A stretch of 64,000 nt of DNA from Chitinophagaceae bacterium BSSC1. GTDB lineage: Bacteria > Bacteroidota > Bacteroidia > Chitinophagales > Chitinophagaceae. The stretch covers positions 434,001 through 498,000 of the forward strand of contig NKJC01000001.1 of assembly GCA_002256435.1 (NCBI GenBank), read 5' to 3'. The first letter of the stretch is position 1. Each line of letters begins with the position of its first letter. Below the pieces are notes generated by a model. That model was not told the DNA's origin, ran no database searches, and saw nothing but the letters and a program-made list of their open reading frames with translations. Made by a program: the position numbers and the translations under genes. This document shows positions 36,918 through 45,095 of this stretch, piece by piece.

Positions 36918-37412
36918 ATGAAATATCTACTTCTTGGTCTGTTAATCTTGGGTACTAGTTTTAATAGTATGGCACAGACAAATAAAGCAGTTAAGACAAG
37001 TCCAAAAATGGAAAGAATGACCATTGTGGAACCTGGTATTAGAAGTGTTTCAGCGCTTAGTGATTTTTTCAATCCCGTTATTACCAAAAAGCTACTTACA
37101 CAGGTTAGCGAAACGGAATTGAAATCCATAAAAACAAACTGCAATGAAGGGGACTATCCCGAATGTATTAAAAAGACTTTGTCTTATAATCCATCTGACC
37201 CCAATTCTGATGCAAAATCAGACAAGCTGATCAAGTCTTTGGTTTTATATAGGATTGCCAAGTTTGACAATATTAGAGGTAAGGAAAATTTTGGAGAATA
37301 CTCAGTTTTGATTGCACCTGCTGCAGAAAATAAGAACATTTTAGAAGGTTGCACATATACAAAGGACTTTTATGTATTGATTCCTACAAAAGGAACCAAA
37401 ATTGTTAAATAG
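36918..37412 (+). CDS. Exported protein of unknown function
   Basis: 164 residues, signal peptide ending SMAQ. The mature protein contains two or three Cys (TNCNEGDYPECIKK and EGCTYTKD), compatible with disulfide bonds in the periplasm. No recognised domain. It starts a three-gene plus-strand run (36918-38996) with a 1-bp gap to the next gene. Confidence 0.72.
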   Translation: MKYLLLGLLILGTSFNSMAQTNKAVKTSPKMERMTIVEPGIRSVSALSDFFNPVITKKLLTQVSETELKSIKTNCNEGDYPECIKKTLSYNPSDPNSDAKSDKLIKSLVLYRIAKFDNIRGKENFGEYSVLIAPAAENKNILEGCTYTKDFYVLIPTKGTKIVK

Positions 37413-37413
37413 C

Positions 37414-37824
37414 ATGAACAAGCTTACAGAAAACAGCAAAACCTTTTTCTTGAATCATGGATTCAGAAACCTAGTAGTTGTGCAATTAGTTTTCTTATTC
37501 ACACAATGCCAATATTTTGGAAAGCAGATTGTGGATGGCGGCCCTTGTAGTTATAATACCAAAATTTACCCAGCAAAGATTATTGGCTTTACCACCTATG
37601 ATAGCATTCACTGGGACCTAGTATTTGAAAGAAAAAGGGACAACAAAATTGACAGTTTCACTTATTCCTATGCAACAAAGAACTATTTCTTAAAAGATGA
37701 ATTGTCAAAATTCAACATTGGAAATACTTACCAATGGAAAGAAATGAACATCATTGATGGCCATTGTACCCCTGTAGTAACCACTTTAATCATGCAACCA
37801 TATCAACCAACCAATCTCAAATAA
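37414..37824 (+). CDS. Small membrane/lipoprotein-like protein of unknown function
   Basis: 136 residues from ATG 37414, only one base after the upstream stop; a TTG at 37402 overlaps and is less likely. A hydrophobic stretch ends in FLFTQCQY (Cys32), an atypical lipobox with Gln at -1, so lipidation is uncertain. The soluble part is beta-rich. It is followed 5 bp later by a WG-repeat lipoprotein. Confidence 0.65.
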   Translation: MNKLTENSKTFFLNHGFRNLVVVQLVFLFTQCQYFGKQIVDGGPCSYNTKIYPAKIIGFTTYDSIHWDLVFERKRDNKIDSFTYSYATKNYFLKDELSKFNIGNTYQWKEMNIIDGHCTPVVTTLIMQPYQPTNLK

Positions 37825-37829
37825 ACATC

Positions 37830-38996
37830 ATGAAAAAAATCTTTCAGTCAATATCGGCCCTTGGCCTATTTATTTTAAGCCTTTCTGCTTGCAACACGGG
37901 TAAGAACCAAACTAATCAAGAAGATAGCAGCTATTCCATGGAAGAAAAGTTGGAGATAGCAAGGCTTGCAGCAGTTGAGGAATCTGGATATGAAGTTGCT
38001 TACGAATTTAAAGAAGGAAAAGCCATTGTTTATTTTTCAGACTCAGTAGGCTTTATAAATCCTCAAGGAAAACTAACGGTGGTTCCTGGCGTAAAAGAAA
38101 TGCAAAATTTTTCACTTGGCTTATCAGCTGGCAAAACCAGTGATGGTATTGCTTGCTTTATTGATAGTACAGGAAAAATTGTCAAAACATTTCCAGATTA
38201 TAATTCAGTTTACAGTTTTGAAGCAGATGGCATTACCAACTTTTATCATAAAAATGACAAATTTGGTTTAATGGATAAGTCCTTTAAGGAACTCATTCCT
38301 GCCAAATACAATCAGACCAGTTTTTATAGTAATGGAATGTACATAGTTGAAACAGGGGGTAAATGGGGAGCCGTTGACAAATCAGACAAAGTAATTATCC
38401 CTTTTGATTACAAATCATTGGGATTTATGGATAACGCTGGCAGAATCATGGCAAGCAAATCATCTGGCGTTGGTTTTATTGACAGAAATGAAAAAATTCT
38501 AATTCCTCTTAATTATTATAATTTTTTCCCCTTTTCTGAGAATAGAGCAAAATTTTTGGATGAGACTAGTAAAAAATATGGTGTAATGGATCAACAGGGA
38601 AAAATATTACTTGCCCCTACTTATGACCTGATGGATGGATCAACCAATGGCATGTTCATTGTAGGTAATTTTCCTATAGAGGGTGGCAACATAACAAAGT
38701 ATGGTTATTTAGATAGTAATGGAAAAATTGCACTTCCGCTTCAATATCTTTCTGCTTCTAGTTTTGATAAAAGGGGATTAGCTTTAGTAAGCGATAGTGT
38801 TGGTCAATTTTTTATTGATAGAACAGGGAAAAGAATTGAGCCAAAGACAGATTTGATGGTGATTAAAACTGAGCCTTTTAATCAAGGATTTGCTAAGCAG
38901 GAATTAATGGATGGTACTGTAGTGTATTTGGATGGGTATTTGAGGCAGTTGAGGAAGGAGGATTTGATTAGGTTGAGGGGAGAGTTTTTTAAATAG
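37830..38996 (+). CDS. WG-repeat lipoprotein
   Basis: 388 residues from ATG 37830, five bases after the upstream stop; the frame is open to 37764 but that start would overlap. Lipobox SLSAC with Cys21. WG-like repeats follow: SVGFINPQGKLTVVP, FGLMDKSFKELIPAKY, WGAVDKSDKVIIPFDY, VGFIDRNEKILIPLNY, YGVMDQQGKILLAPTY and YGYLDSNGKIALPLQY. The fourth WG protein of the region and the only clear lipoprotein among them. Immediately downstream lies a GC-rich region of tandem repeats and hairpins. Confidence 0.87.
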   Translation: MKKIFQSISALGLFILSLSACNTGKNQTNQEDSSYSMEEKLEIARLAAVEESGYEVAYEFKEGKAIVYFSDSVGFINPQGKLTVVPGVKEMQNFSLGLSAGKTSDGIACFIDSTGKIVKTFPDYNSVYSFEADGITNFYHKNDKFGLMDKSFKELIPAKYNQTSFYSNGMYIVETGGKWGAVDKSDKVIIPFDYKSLGFMDNAGRIMASKSSGVGFIDRNEKILIPLNYYNFFPFSENRAKFLDETSKKYGVMDQQGKILLAPTYDLMDGSTNGMFIVGNFPIEGGNITKYGYLDSNGKIALPLQYLSASSFDKRGLALVSDSVGQFFIDRTGKRIEPKTDLMVIKTEPFNQGFAKQELMDGTVVYLDGYLRQLRKEDLIRLRGEFFK

Positions 38997-39012
38997 GTTT
39001 TGAGTGGGGCGG

Positions 39013-39120
39013 TTTTGTCCGTTCCAGGCGGGGCCTGAAACGTGCAGGGGCGAAAAAGAGGTGAGCGATTTTGTCCGTTCCAGGCGGGGCCTGAAACGTG
39101 CAGGGGCGAAAAAGAGGTGA
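39013..39120. repeat. 56-bp tandem duplication with internal inverted repeat
   Basis: Two near-identical copies starting at 39013 and 39069, with a partial third near 39125 (ATTGTCCGG). Each copy contains an imperfect inverted repeat: CGTTCCAGGC pairs with GCCTGAAACG with one mismatch. The repeat is markedly more GC-rich than the neighbouring genes. Confidence 0.85.
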
Positions 39121-39182
39121 GAGAGATTGTCCGGATTAGCTGCGCTGATCCCGGGGTGGGGGGCGGCAATATTATCATGATG

Positions 39183-39295
39183 GAAAAACCTACGGCACTA
39201 TCGTGCCTGGTTTTTTTGTGCCCTTCGGCTCGCTTGGGCCTGGGGGCCCAGACTCGCTCAGGGCACAAAAAAACCTGACTTCGTCAGGTTTTTCT
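39183..39295. terminator. Overlapping terminators and a large inverted repeat
   Basis: Three structures: a left hairpin (GGCAC-TATC-GTGCC, then T7), a right hairpin CCTGAC-TTC-GTCAGG flanked by A7 and T5 (about 39267-39293), and a 15-bp perfect inverted repeat joining 39209-39223 with 39261-39275. The long pairing uses the T-run of the left and the A-run of the right hairpin, so they are mutually exclusive. The right hairpin should terminate tRNA-Ser on the minus strand; the set also serves the WG gene on the plus strand. Confidence 0.7.
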
Positions 39296-39309
39296 TCATT
39301 TTCTTATTG

Positions 39310-39396
39310 CAGAGAGGAAGGGATTCGAACCCTCGAAACAGTTTCCCGTTTACACACTTTCCAGGCGTGCTCCTTCAACCACTCGGACACCTCTCT
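39310..39396 (-). tRNA. tRNA-Ser (anticodon GGA)
   Basis: 87 nt on the minus strand. The acceptor arm AGAGAGG pairs with CCTCTCT, discriminator G. The anticodon loop CTGGAAA holds GGA, flanked by the stem CACGC/GTGTG. A long variable arm (AAACGG-GAAA-CTGTTT) is class II, as for serine. T-loop TTCGAAT. The 3' CCA is not encoded. It reads UCC and UCU codons. Confidence 0.96.
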
Positions 39397-39429
39397 GTAA
39401 AATTGGAGTGCAAAAATAGTAGTTTGAGG

Positions 39430-40197
39430 TCAGAGACCGAAGATTTTTTCGGCGTTGGCAGTGGTGATCTGGGCTATTTCGGCCCGGGGAAGCCTTTTTA
39501 CTTCTGATAATTTATCTAAGACGTGGACTAGGTAGCTGCTTTCATTTCTTTTGCCTCTAAAAGGTACTGGGGTTAAATAAGGAGCATCGGTTTCTAAGAC
39601 CAACCATTCTAAGGGAATTTCTTCTAAGACTTCTGGTAGGCCTGCTTTTTTGTAAGTGAGTACCCCTCCTATTCCCAAATGAAACCCTAGGTCAATGATT
39701 TGACGGGCAGATTCTACGGATCCACTAAAACAATGAAAAATGCCTTTGAGGCCTTTTTTGGCAAAAGGTTTGACCCGATTAATGGTTTCTTGCATGGCAT
39801 TGCGGGTATGGATCACAATGGGGCGGTTTAGATCCAAGGCCCACTGCATTTGAAGGTCAAAAGCCTCATATTGTTCTTTTTCAAATGTCTTATCCCAATA
39901 AAAGTCTAAACCAATCTCTCCTACAGCCACAAAATCACGTTTGTCTAACCAAGATTTTACATGCGCCAATTCTTCTTGCACATTGGCCTTTACATAACAG
40001 GGATGCAAACCCATCATGGCAATACAAATTCCAGGAAATTTTGTTTCTAGGGCCAACATGCCTTCTGTTTCAGAACTATCGATGGCTGGTAAATAACATT
40101 TAGTCACCCCTGCTTTAATAGCCCTATCCATCACAGCATCAATGTCTTGCGCAAATTCTTCCGAGTATAAATGGGTGTGGGTATCAATCAGTTTCAT
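39430..40197 (-). CDS. TatD-family metal-dependent hydrolase (DNase)
   Basis: 255 residues. Metal site DTHTHLYSEEF at the N-terminus, GEIGLDFYWD, PIVIHTRNA, GIFHCFSGS and LVLETDAPYLTPVP complete the TatD motif set, in a TIM barrel. TatD enzymes are magnesium-dependent 3'-5' exonucleases and may act in DNA repair or turnover. The start ATG at 40197 follows an inverted repeat at 40235-40250. No operon partner. Confidence 0.93.
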   Translation of the reverse strand: MKLIDTHTHLYSEEFAQDIDAVMDRAIKAGVTKCYLPAIDSSETEGMLALETKFPGICIAMMGLHPCYVKANVQEELAHVKSWLDKRDFVAVGEIGLDFYWDKTFEKEQYEAFDLQMQWALDLNRPIVIHTRNAMQETINRVKPFAKKGLKGIFHCFSGSVESARQIIDLGFHLGIGGVLTYKKAGLPEVLEEIPLEWLVLETDAPYLTPVPFRGKRNESSYLVHVLDKLSEVKRLPRAEIAQITTANAEKIFGL

Positions 40198-40234
40198 GCT
40201 GCAAATTTGGGGCTTTAATTGGAAACTTTCTTAC

Positions 40235-40250
40235 TACCAATTGATTGGTA
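40235..40250. promoter_or_regulatory. Palindrome TACCAAT-TG-ATTGGTA upstream of tatD
   Basis: Perfect 7-bp inverted repeat with a 2-bp gap, 38 bp before the tatD start; size and position suit a dimeric repressor operator, but this is a single site. Confidence 0.35.
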
Positions 40251-40470
40251 TTTTAAGAGTTTTTTCAAGTTTTTTTGAAGCTGGCAAAATAAAAAGGAAT
40301 TGCACACCGTTTAATAGATGCAGCACACTTGCAAGCATCGCAAACAAGAACTGCTGCTGAAAACGGGCTAAACCTTTTTCGCATTACCCCTAACAAGTAA
40401 TAATAAAAAGATTAACCCTGGCCTAGCCAGTGTTATGACCAGTGTTTTCATAGGGTACGGATTAAAAACG

Positions 40471-40500
40471 GGCCGGGGTTTCTACCCTGGCCATTTTTTT
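40471..40500. terminator. Terminator of the deacetylase gene (bidirectional)
   Basis: GGCCGGGG (40471-40478) pairs with CCCTGGCC (40485-40492) with one wobble; T8 follows on the plus strand and T5 (after CG) on the minus strand. On the minus strand it terminates the gene ending at 40555. Confidence 0.85.
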
Positions 40501-40554
40501 TCTTAGACCGTCATCAATTTTGGTGTTTAGCTAAAATCCTATCCTGATTTAGTA

Positions 40555-41202
40555 TTATTTGACTGGAATGGTCTCAAACCTATATCCCAATGCAGAAAAA
40601 TGCTGCAAGACTTTGGGAAGTGCAAAAGACATTCTATCCCATGCTTTGGTGCTATCGTGGAACACAATTATGGATCCAGGGCCTGCGTGTTTGATCACAT
40701 TTTGAAAACAGGCTTCTCCAGAAATCTGGGTATCAAAGTCTCCACTCAATACATCCCACATGACAATTTTTGAAGACCCCATACTTAAGAAGCGATTGTT
40801 AAGTATGGCTTTTACTTTTGCAATAGCGGAGCGTTTAATCCTTCCATATGGTGGACGAAACAATGGTGAATGTATCAGTTCTGCAGCAACGGCAACTTCT
40901 TGCAAATAAGCAGCCTCCGTATTTTCCCACCCATTCATATGGTGTTGGGTATGATTACCTACTTGATGCCCCTCGTCTAAAATGCGCTGATAAATTTCTG
41001 GATGCTTGACAAGATTTTTGCCAATGCAAAAAAAACTGGCCTTGGCCTGATAAGCTTTTAATTGATCTAATACAAAATCCGTTGCGCTTTCATGTGGACC
41101 ATCGTCAAAACTCAAGTAAATCACTTTTTCTTGGGCAGGCAATCGCCATAACAATTGGGGATAGACCCAACGAATCCAAAAAGGTGCTTTAATAAGATAC
41201 AT
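40555..41202 (-). CDS. Polysaccharide deacetylase (NodB homology)
   Basis: A 215-residue NodB-type enzyme: the motif FDDGPHE (catalytic Asp and metal Asp), NHTQHH (metal His pair), RPPYGR and DVLSGDFDT follow in the canonical order. The C-terminal motif VFHDS is present. Likely removes N-acetyl groups from peptidoglycan or another glycan. There is no clear signal sequence, so the protein may be cytoplasmic or membrane-associated through its Trp-rich N-terminus. Confidence 0.9.
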   Translation of the reverse strand: MYLIKAPFWIRWVYPQLLWRLPAQEKVIYLSFDDGPHESATDFVLDQLKAYQAKASFFCIGKNLVKHPEIYQRILDEGHQVGNHTQHHMNGWENTEAAYLQEVAVAAELIHSPLFRPPYGRIKRSAIAKVKAILNNRFLSMGSSKIVMWDVLSGDFDTQISGEACFQNVIKHAGPGSIIVFHDSTKAWDRMSFALPKVLQHFSALGYRFETIPVK

Positions 41203-41229
41203 ATGGTAAAGATAATCTGAGCGGTGGGA

Positions 41230-42171
41230 TTAAAAATAAAAGACCCTGATATGTACAATACGGTTCCTATAATAAAAAGCCTTTCCGTGTTTTTCTAGAA
41301 AATGCTTTTGAGCGGGTTCGGATTCAATTAGTGGCTTAATAGCGGCTTCCATTTCATCCTGTTTCATCACTGGTAAAGAACCATGTTGCAATGCTTGCGC
41401 GATGGCTGCTTCAAAAATATTGTCAATAGAGAGCAGGGTAAAATTTTGATCCGAGAACAATTCGCATCCAATGATTTTATTACCCGTGATAGAAAGAAAT
41501 CCTGCATAACTACTATCGGAATATTTGAGCCTTTCTTTAAAATATGAAAGATAGATTTTGGCAGAATCAGACAGCACTTGATGATTCTCTATATAGTTAA
41601 ATCCCTCAGGCAGACCATGACCTACGCCAAATTGCTTTTCAATGGCTTTCCAAATTTCAGACTGCCGGCCAGATGATAACATGGTATTACGCAAAGCCAG
41701 ATCGGCGTAGCCTCCAAATTTAAAAGGCTTGGGTTTGGAATCCCATCTACCCGGTTCTACACAAAAAACATTGAGAAATTCTTCTGTACCTGGCGCCAAA
41801 ATCTTGGTTTCGGCCACCATACGGTCTTGTTTACCCCCGGCCAATAAGTCTCCCTCGTTGATGATAATGGCTTGTTTGGAGAGGTTTTTAACCGTTAACA
41901 CACGAATATCAGCATCATGATTGCTATAGAACTCAGCTACTTTAATTTTTCCATGCTGGAGGGCATCCTTCAATGATAGCAAGGGTTTGGCGCCTTCTAA
42001 CAAGTCTATTTGGGCCCTTCCCATTTGCTTAAACTTAAATGGCACCAGTTGTAGTTTCTGAAAAGTCCAAGCACTGTCTACCTGTAGGAACAATTCCTTA
42101 GACGTGCATTGTGCATGCAGCAAAGGCATTTCCAAGAAAAGCAGGACCAGGACCCAGACAAAACGCTTCAT
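41230..42171 (-). CDS. Exported ARPP-1 / DUF6569-like protein
   Basis: 313 residues from ATG 42171, the position of a clean signal peptide (FVWVLVLLFLEMPLLHAQ). The frame is open further upstream but that sequence looks unlike a signal. The motifs INEGDLLAGGKQDRMVAE and VFCVEPGRW are typical of the ARPP-1 domain found in Bacteroidota, with unknown biochemical role. It lies 27 bp upstream of the deacetylase on the same strand and is divergent from gltX. Confidence 0.8.
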   Translation of the reverse strand: MKRFVWVLVLLFLEMPLLHAQCTSKELFLQVDSAWTFQKLQLVPFKFKQMGRAQIDLLEGAKPLLSLKDALQHGKIKVAEFYSNHDADIRVLTVKNLSKQAIIINEGDLLAGGKQDRMVAETKILAPGTEEFLNVFCVEPGRWDSKPKPFKFGGYADLALRNTMLSSGRQSEIWKAIEKQFGVGHGLPEGFNYIENHQVLSDSAKIYLSYFKERLKYSDSSYAGFLSITGNKIIGCELFSDQNFTLLSIDNIFEAAIAQALQHGSLPVMKQDEMEAAIKPLIESEPAQKHFLEKHGKAFYYRNRIVHIRVFYF

Positions 42172-42225
42172 GGGCTGAAAGTAAGAATTTTCGGGCTCGA
42201 GCATCCATAACGGAATGCTTAAGTT

Positions 42226-42233
42226 TATCTTTG
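42226..42233 (+). promoter_or_regulatory. -7 box of gltX, close to the start codon
   Basis: TATCTTTG matches TAnnTTTG. Its end is only 7 bp before the gltX ATG at 42241, so transcription should begin at or just before the start codon. Confidence 0.55.
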
Positions 42234-42240
42234 CAGTCTT

Positions 42241-43785
42241 ATGAGCAGAAAAATTAGAGTTCGATTTGCCCCATCCCCCACGGGTGGTTTGCATTTGGGC
42301 GGTGTAAGAACCGTATTATTCAATTACTTGTTTGCAAAAAAACAGGGAGGAGATTTTATTGTCCGTATTGAAGACACAGACCAGACCAGATTTGTAGAAG
42401 GAGCTGAAGCCTATATATTTGACACCCTTGCTTGGTGTGGCATTATTCCTGATGAGAGCCCTTTGCATGGTGGCCCATTTGCACCCTATAGACAAAGTGA
42501 AAGAAAAGCAGGATACAGACAATATGCAGAGCAATTGGTCAAAGACGGATATGCTTATTATGCATTTGATACGCCGGCAGATTTAGAAGCCATGCGTGTT
42601 GAATTTAAAACTGCAGAGAATCCATCCCCACAATACAATCAGCAGATTCGTGAAAAAATGCGCAATTCAATCACCCTTTCTGAAGCTGAAACAAAAGCAT
42701 TATTGGATGCTGGAACAGCCCACGTGATTAGGATTAAAATGCCTTTGAATGAAACCATTTCTTTCACAGACATGATTCGCGGAGAAGTGAGTTTTAATAC
42801 TTCACAAGTAGACGACAAGGTTTTGTTAAAAGCCGATGGCATGCCAACTTATCATTTGGCCGTAGTGGTAGATGATTATCTCATGAAAATTTCTCACGCA
42901 TTCCGTGGTGAAGAATGGCTACCCAGTGCACCCGTACATTTATTATTATGGAAATGGTTGGGCTGGCAGGCCGATATGCCCGAGTGGGCGCATTTACCGC
43001 TGATTTTAAAACCAGACGGCAATGGCAAACTCAGCAAACGCGATGGAGACCGTTTGGGCTTTCCCGTATTTGCTTCTGACTGGACAGACCCCAAAACCAA
43101 TGAAACCACCACTGGTTTTAAACAACACGGATTTTTGCCAGAAGCATTTGTAAACCTACTTGCCATGTTGGGTTGGAACGATGGAACGGATCAAGAAATC
43201 TTTAGCATGGAAGAATTGATTCAACGTTTCTCCATGGACCGAGTACACAAGGGCGGCGCCAAATTTGACTATGAAAAAGCCAAATGGTATAACCACGAAT
43301 GGATTAAAAAATCTACCGCCGCGGATTTAAAAACGTATGTTTCAAAGATTTATACAGACAAAGGAATTGAAGTTAGCAATGAAGCTTTATTACTCAAGAT
43401 GATTGATGCAGTAAAAGACCGTTGCACCCTTCTGAATGATTTTGTTCAGCAAGGTTCTTTCTTTTTTCAAATGCCTGAAACCATTGATACTGCTGCCATT
43501 CAGCCAAAATGGGATGATAAGAAAAATCAATTTTTTGTTGAACTGATTAGGGCTTATGAACTAAGCAGCGTTTGGGAGACCCATGATTTAGAAAGAGAAT
43601 TCAAAGAATTAGCCGCAGCACACCAATTAAAACCAGGAGAGTTGATGTTACCCCTACGTATCATGTTGGTGGGTGGCAAATTTGGACCCGGAGTATTTGA
43701 TATTGCAGCAGCTATTGGAAAAGAAGCATCGGTTCAAAGAATTAAACTAGTAACAGGTATGTTGGAACAGGGTACCAAAAACTAA
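42241..43785 (+). CDS. gltX: Glutamyl-tRNA synthetase
   Basis: 514 residues, class I synthetase. HIGH-type motif at residues 15-21 (GGLHLGG), KMSKS-type loop as KLSKRDGD near residue 261. The Rossmann core and anticodon-binding domain are complete. Charges tRNA-Glu with glutamate. No tRNA-Glu/Gln amidotransferase genes are in the window, so discrimination cannot be judged. The -7 box lies just upstream, suggesting leaderless or near-leaderless mRNA. Confidence 0.97.
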   Translation: MSRKIRVRFAPSPTGGLHLGGVRTVLFNYLFAKKQGGDFIVRIEDTDQTRFVEGAEAYIFDTLAWCGIIPDESPLHGGPFAPYRQSERKAGYRQYAEQLVKDGYAYYAFDTPADLEAMRVEFKTAENPSPQYNQQIREKMRNSITLSEAETKALLDAGTAHVIRIKMPLNETISFTDMIRGEVSFNTSQVDDKVLLKADGMPTYHLAVVVDDYLMKISHAFRGEEWLPSAPVHLLLWKWLGWQADMPEWAHLPLILKPDGNGKLSKRDGDRLGFPVFASDWTDPKTNETTTGFKQHGFLPEAFVNLLAMLGWNDGTDQEIFSMEELIQRFSMDRVHKGGAKFDYEKAKWYNHEWIKKSTAADLKTYVSKIYTDKGIEVSNEALLLKMIDAVKDRCTLLNDFVQQGSFFFQMPETIDTAAIQPKWDDKKNQFFVELIRAYELSSVWETHDLEREFKELAAAHQLKPGELMLPLRIMLVGGKFGPGVFDIAAAIGKEASVQRIKLVTGMLEQGTKN

Positions 43786-43830
43786 TGCCAGGTTCTAATT
43801 ATATTATTCAACGATTGCAAAATTCAAGCT

Positions 43831-44238
43831 ATGTCTAGACCCATTCGCGTACTGGTTGCCAAAGTTGGTTTGGATGGCCACGACCGTGGTGCAAAAGTAA
43901 TTGCCACTTCTTTAAGAGATGCTGGCATGGAAGTGATTTACACTGGTCTAAGGCAAACTCCTGAAATGGTGGTGAATGCAGCCTTACAAGAAGACGTTGA
44001 CGCCATTGGCGTGAGCATTTTATCTGGAGCGCACAATACCATTTTCCCTAAAATTATTCAGCTTATGAAAGACAAGGGCATGAATGATGTGTTATTGACC
44101 GGTGGCGGCATTATACCCGAGGATGATATGGCGCAATTACAAGCCATGGGTGTAGGCAAGCTATTTGCACCTGGTGCTACTACCACAGAAATTGCTGATT
44201 ATATAAAAGATTGGGTTGCTGCCAATAGAAATTTTTAA
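43831..44238 (+). CDS. Free-standing cobalamin-binding subunit (methylmalonyl-CoA mutase C-terminal type)
   Basis: 135 residues. The B12 signature DGHDRGAK (the DxHxxG motif), the later SILSGAH and LLTGGGIIP match the C-terminal, adenosylcobalamin-binding domain of methylmalonyl-CoA mutase. The catalytic partner is not in the window, so the enzyme would be a two-subunit mutase (or an isobutyryl/ethylmalonyl relative). Neighbouring enoyl-CoA hydratase supports acyl-CoA metabolism. Confidence 0.9.
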   Translation: MSRPIRVLVAKVGLDGHDRGAKVIATSLRDAGMEVIYTGLRQTPEMVVNAALQEDVDAIGVSILSGAHNTIFPKIIQLMKDKGMNDVLLTGGGIIPEDDMAQLQAMGVGKLFAPGATTTEIADYIKDWVAANRNF

Positions 44239-44254
44239 CGCTTAACAGACTGTT

Positions 44255-45031
44255 ATGTATACCACTATTTTAACCAGTTTAGAATATGGAATTTTTACAA
44301 TTACCATTAATAGACCCGACAAATTAAACGCACTCAATGCAGCCGTTTTTGCGGATTTAAATACGGCATTGGATGAAGTCTATAACAATGCTGCTATTCA
44401 ATCTGTGATCATCACAGGATCTGGACCAAAAGCTTTTGTGGCTGGCGCCGATATTTCTGAATTCAACAATTTGGACAAAGCTGGGATCATGACATTGTCT
44501 AAAGCTGGACAGGATACTTTCTTTAGAATTGAAAATGCGCCCAAACCCATTGTTGCCTGCGTGAATGGTTTTGCCTTGGGTGGAGGATGCGAACTAGCCA
44601 TGAGTTGTCATTTTAGAATTGCTTCAGAGAACGCCAAGTTTGGCCAACCAGAAGTAAATCTGGGTTTGATTCCTGGTTATGGTGGTACCCAGCGCTTGGT
44701 ACAGTTGGTGGGTAAGGGAAGGGCCATGGAATTACTCATGACCGCCAATATGATTGACGCAGCAACAGCCCAGCAATATGGCTTGGTGAATCATGTGGTT
44801 CCCGCGGATCAATTAATCAGCAAAGCAACTGAGATTTTGCAACTGATTCAAACCAAAGCACCCATTGCAGTGGCTAAATGCATTGAAGCTGCTAATGCCG
44901 TTTTTGATGAAAACAAGGACGGTTATGCCGTTGAAGTTGCCGGATTTGGTAGCAGTTTTGACACAGCAGACAGAGTAGAAGGCACTACCGCATTTCTAGA
45001 GAAGAGAAAAGCCTCATTTACCGGCAAATGA
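44255..45031 (+). CDS. Enoyl-CoA hydratase/isomerase family protein
   Basis: 258 residues. Crotonase fold motifs: [20 protein letters not shown] and the oxyanion region [17 protein letters not shown] with the first catalytic Glu, then [17 protein letters not shown] with the second. Both Glu residues are present, so hydratase activity is likely. Sixteen bases after the B12 protein gene; probably one operon. The fumC promoter starts just after its stop codon. Confidence 0.93.
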   Translation: MYTTILTSLEYGIFTITINRPDKLNALNAAVFADLNTALDEVYNNAAIQSVIITGSGPKAFVAGADISEFNNLDKAGIMTLSKAGQDTFFRIENAPKPIVACVNGFALGGGCELAMSCHFRIASENAKFGQPEVNLGLIPGYGGTQRLVQLVGKGRAMELLMTANMIDAATAQQYGLVNHVVPADQLISKATEILQLIQTKAPIAVAKCIEAANAVFDENKDGYAVEVAGFGSSFDTADRVEGTTAFLEKRKASFTGK

Positions 45032-45036
45032 TGGCA

Positions 45037-45064
45037 TTGAGAATGCTGTCTTATACTACCTTTG
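45037..45064 (+). promoter_or_regulatory. fumC promoter, Bacteroidota type
   Basis: TTG (45037-45039), a 17-bp spacer, then TACCTTTG (45057-45064), an exact TAnnTTTG -7 box. The fumC start is 31 bp downstream. The clearest promoter in the window. Confidence 0.75.
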
Positions 45065-45095
45065 CGGGGCAAATTCATTTTTAAAAATTATTGAT

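Larger units (their letters stand above)
38997..39309. other. Gene-free, GC-rich stretch between the WG lipoprotein and tRNA-Ser
   Basis: No coding sequence is supported; open frames here overlap the tRNA or the tandem repeats. It holds a 56-bp tandem duplication followed by nested hairpins, described separately. Confidence 0.7.
40198..40554. other. Gene-free stretch between tatD and the deacetylase
   Basis: No credible coding sequence. Contains a 7-bp palindrome near tatD, a hairpin CTGGC-CTA-GCCAG (40418-40430) and the terminator at 40471-40500. A plus-strand non-coding transcript ending at that terminator is possible. I could not match it to a known RNA family. Confidence 0.4.

Noticed and set aside
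39042..39507. Several plus-strand open frames over the tandem repeats and tRNA region
   Set aside because: They overlap the tRNA-Ser gene and the hairpins, contain no domain-like sequence and lack a promoter.
40198..40500. Known RNA families (6S, SRP, RNase P, tmRNA)
   Set aside because: None of the conserved signature stretches I know for these RNAs was seen in either strand.
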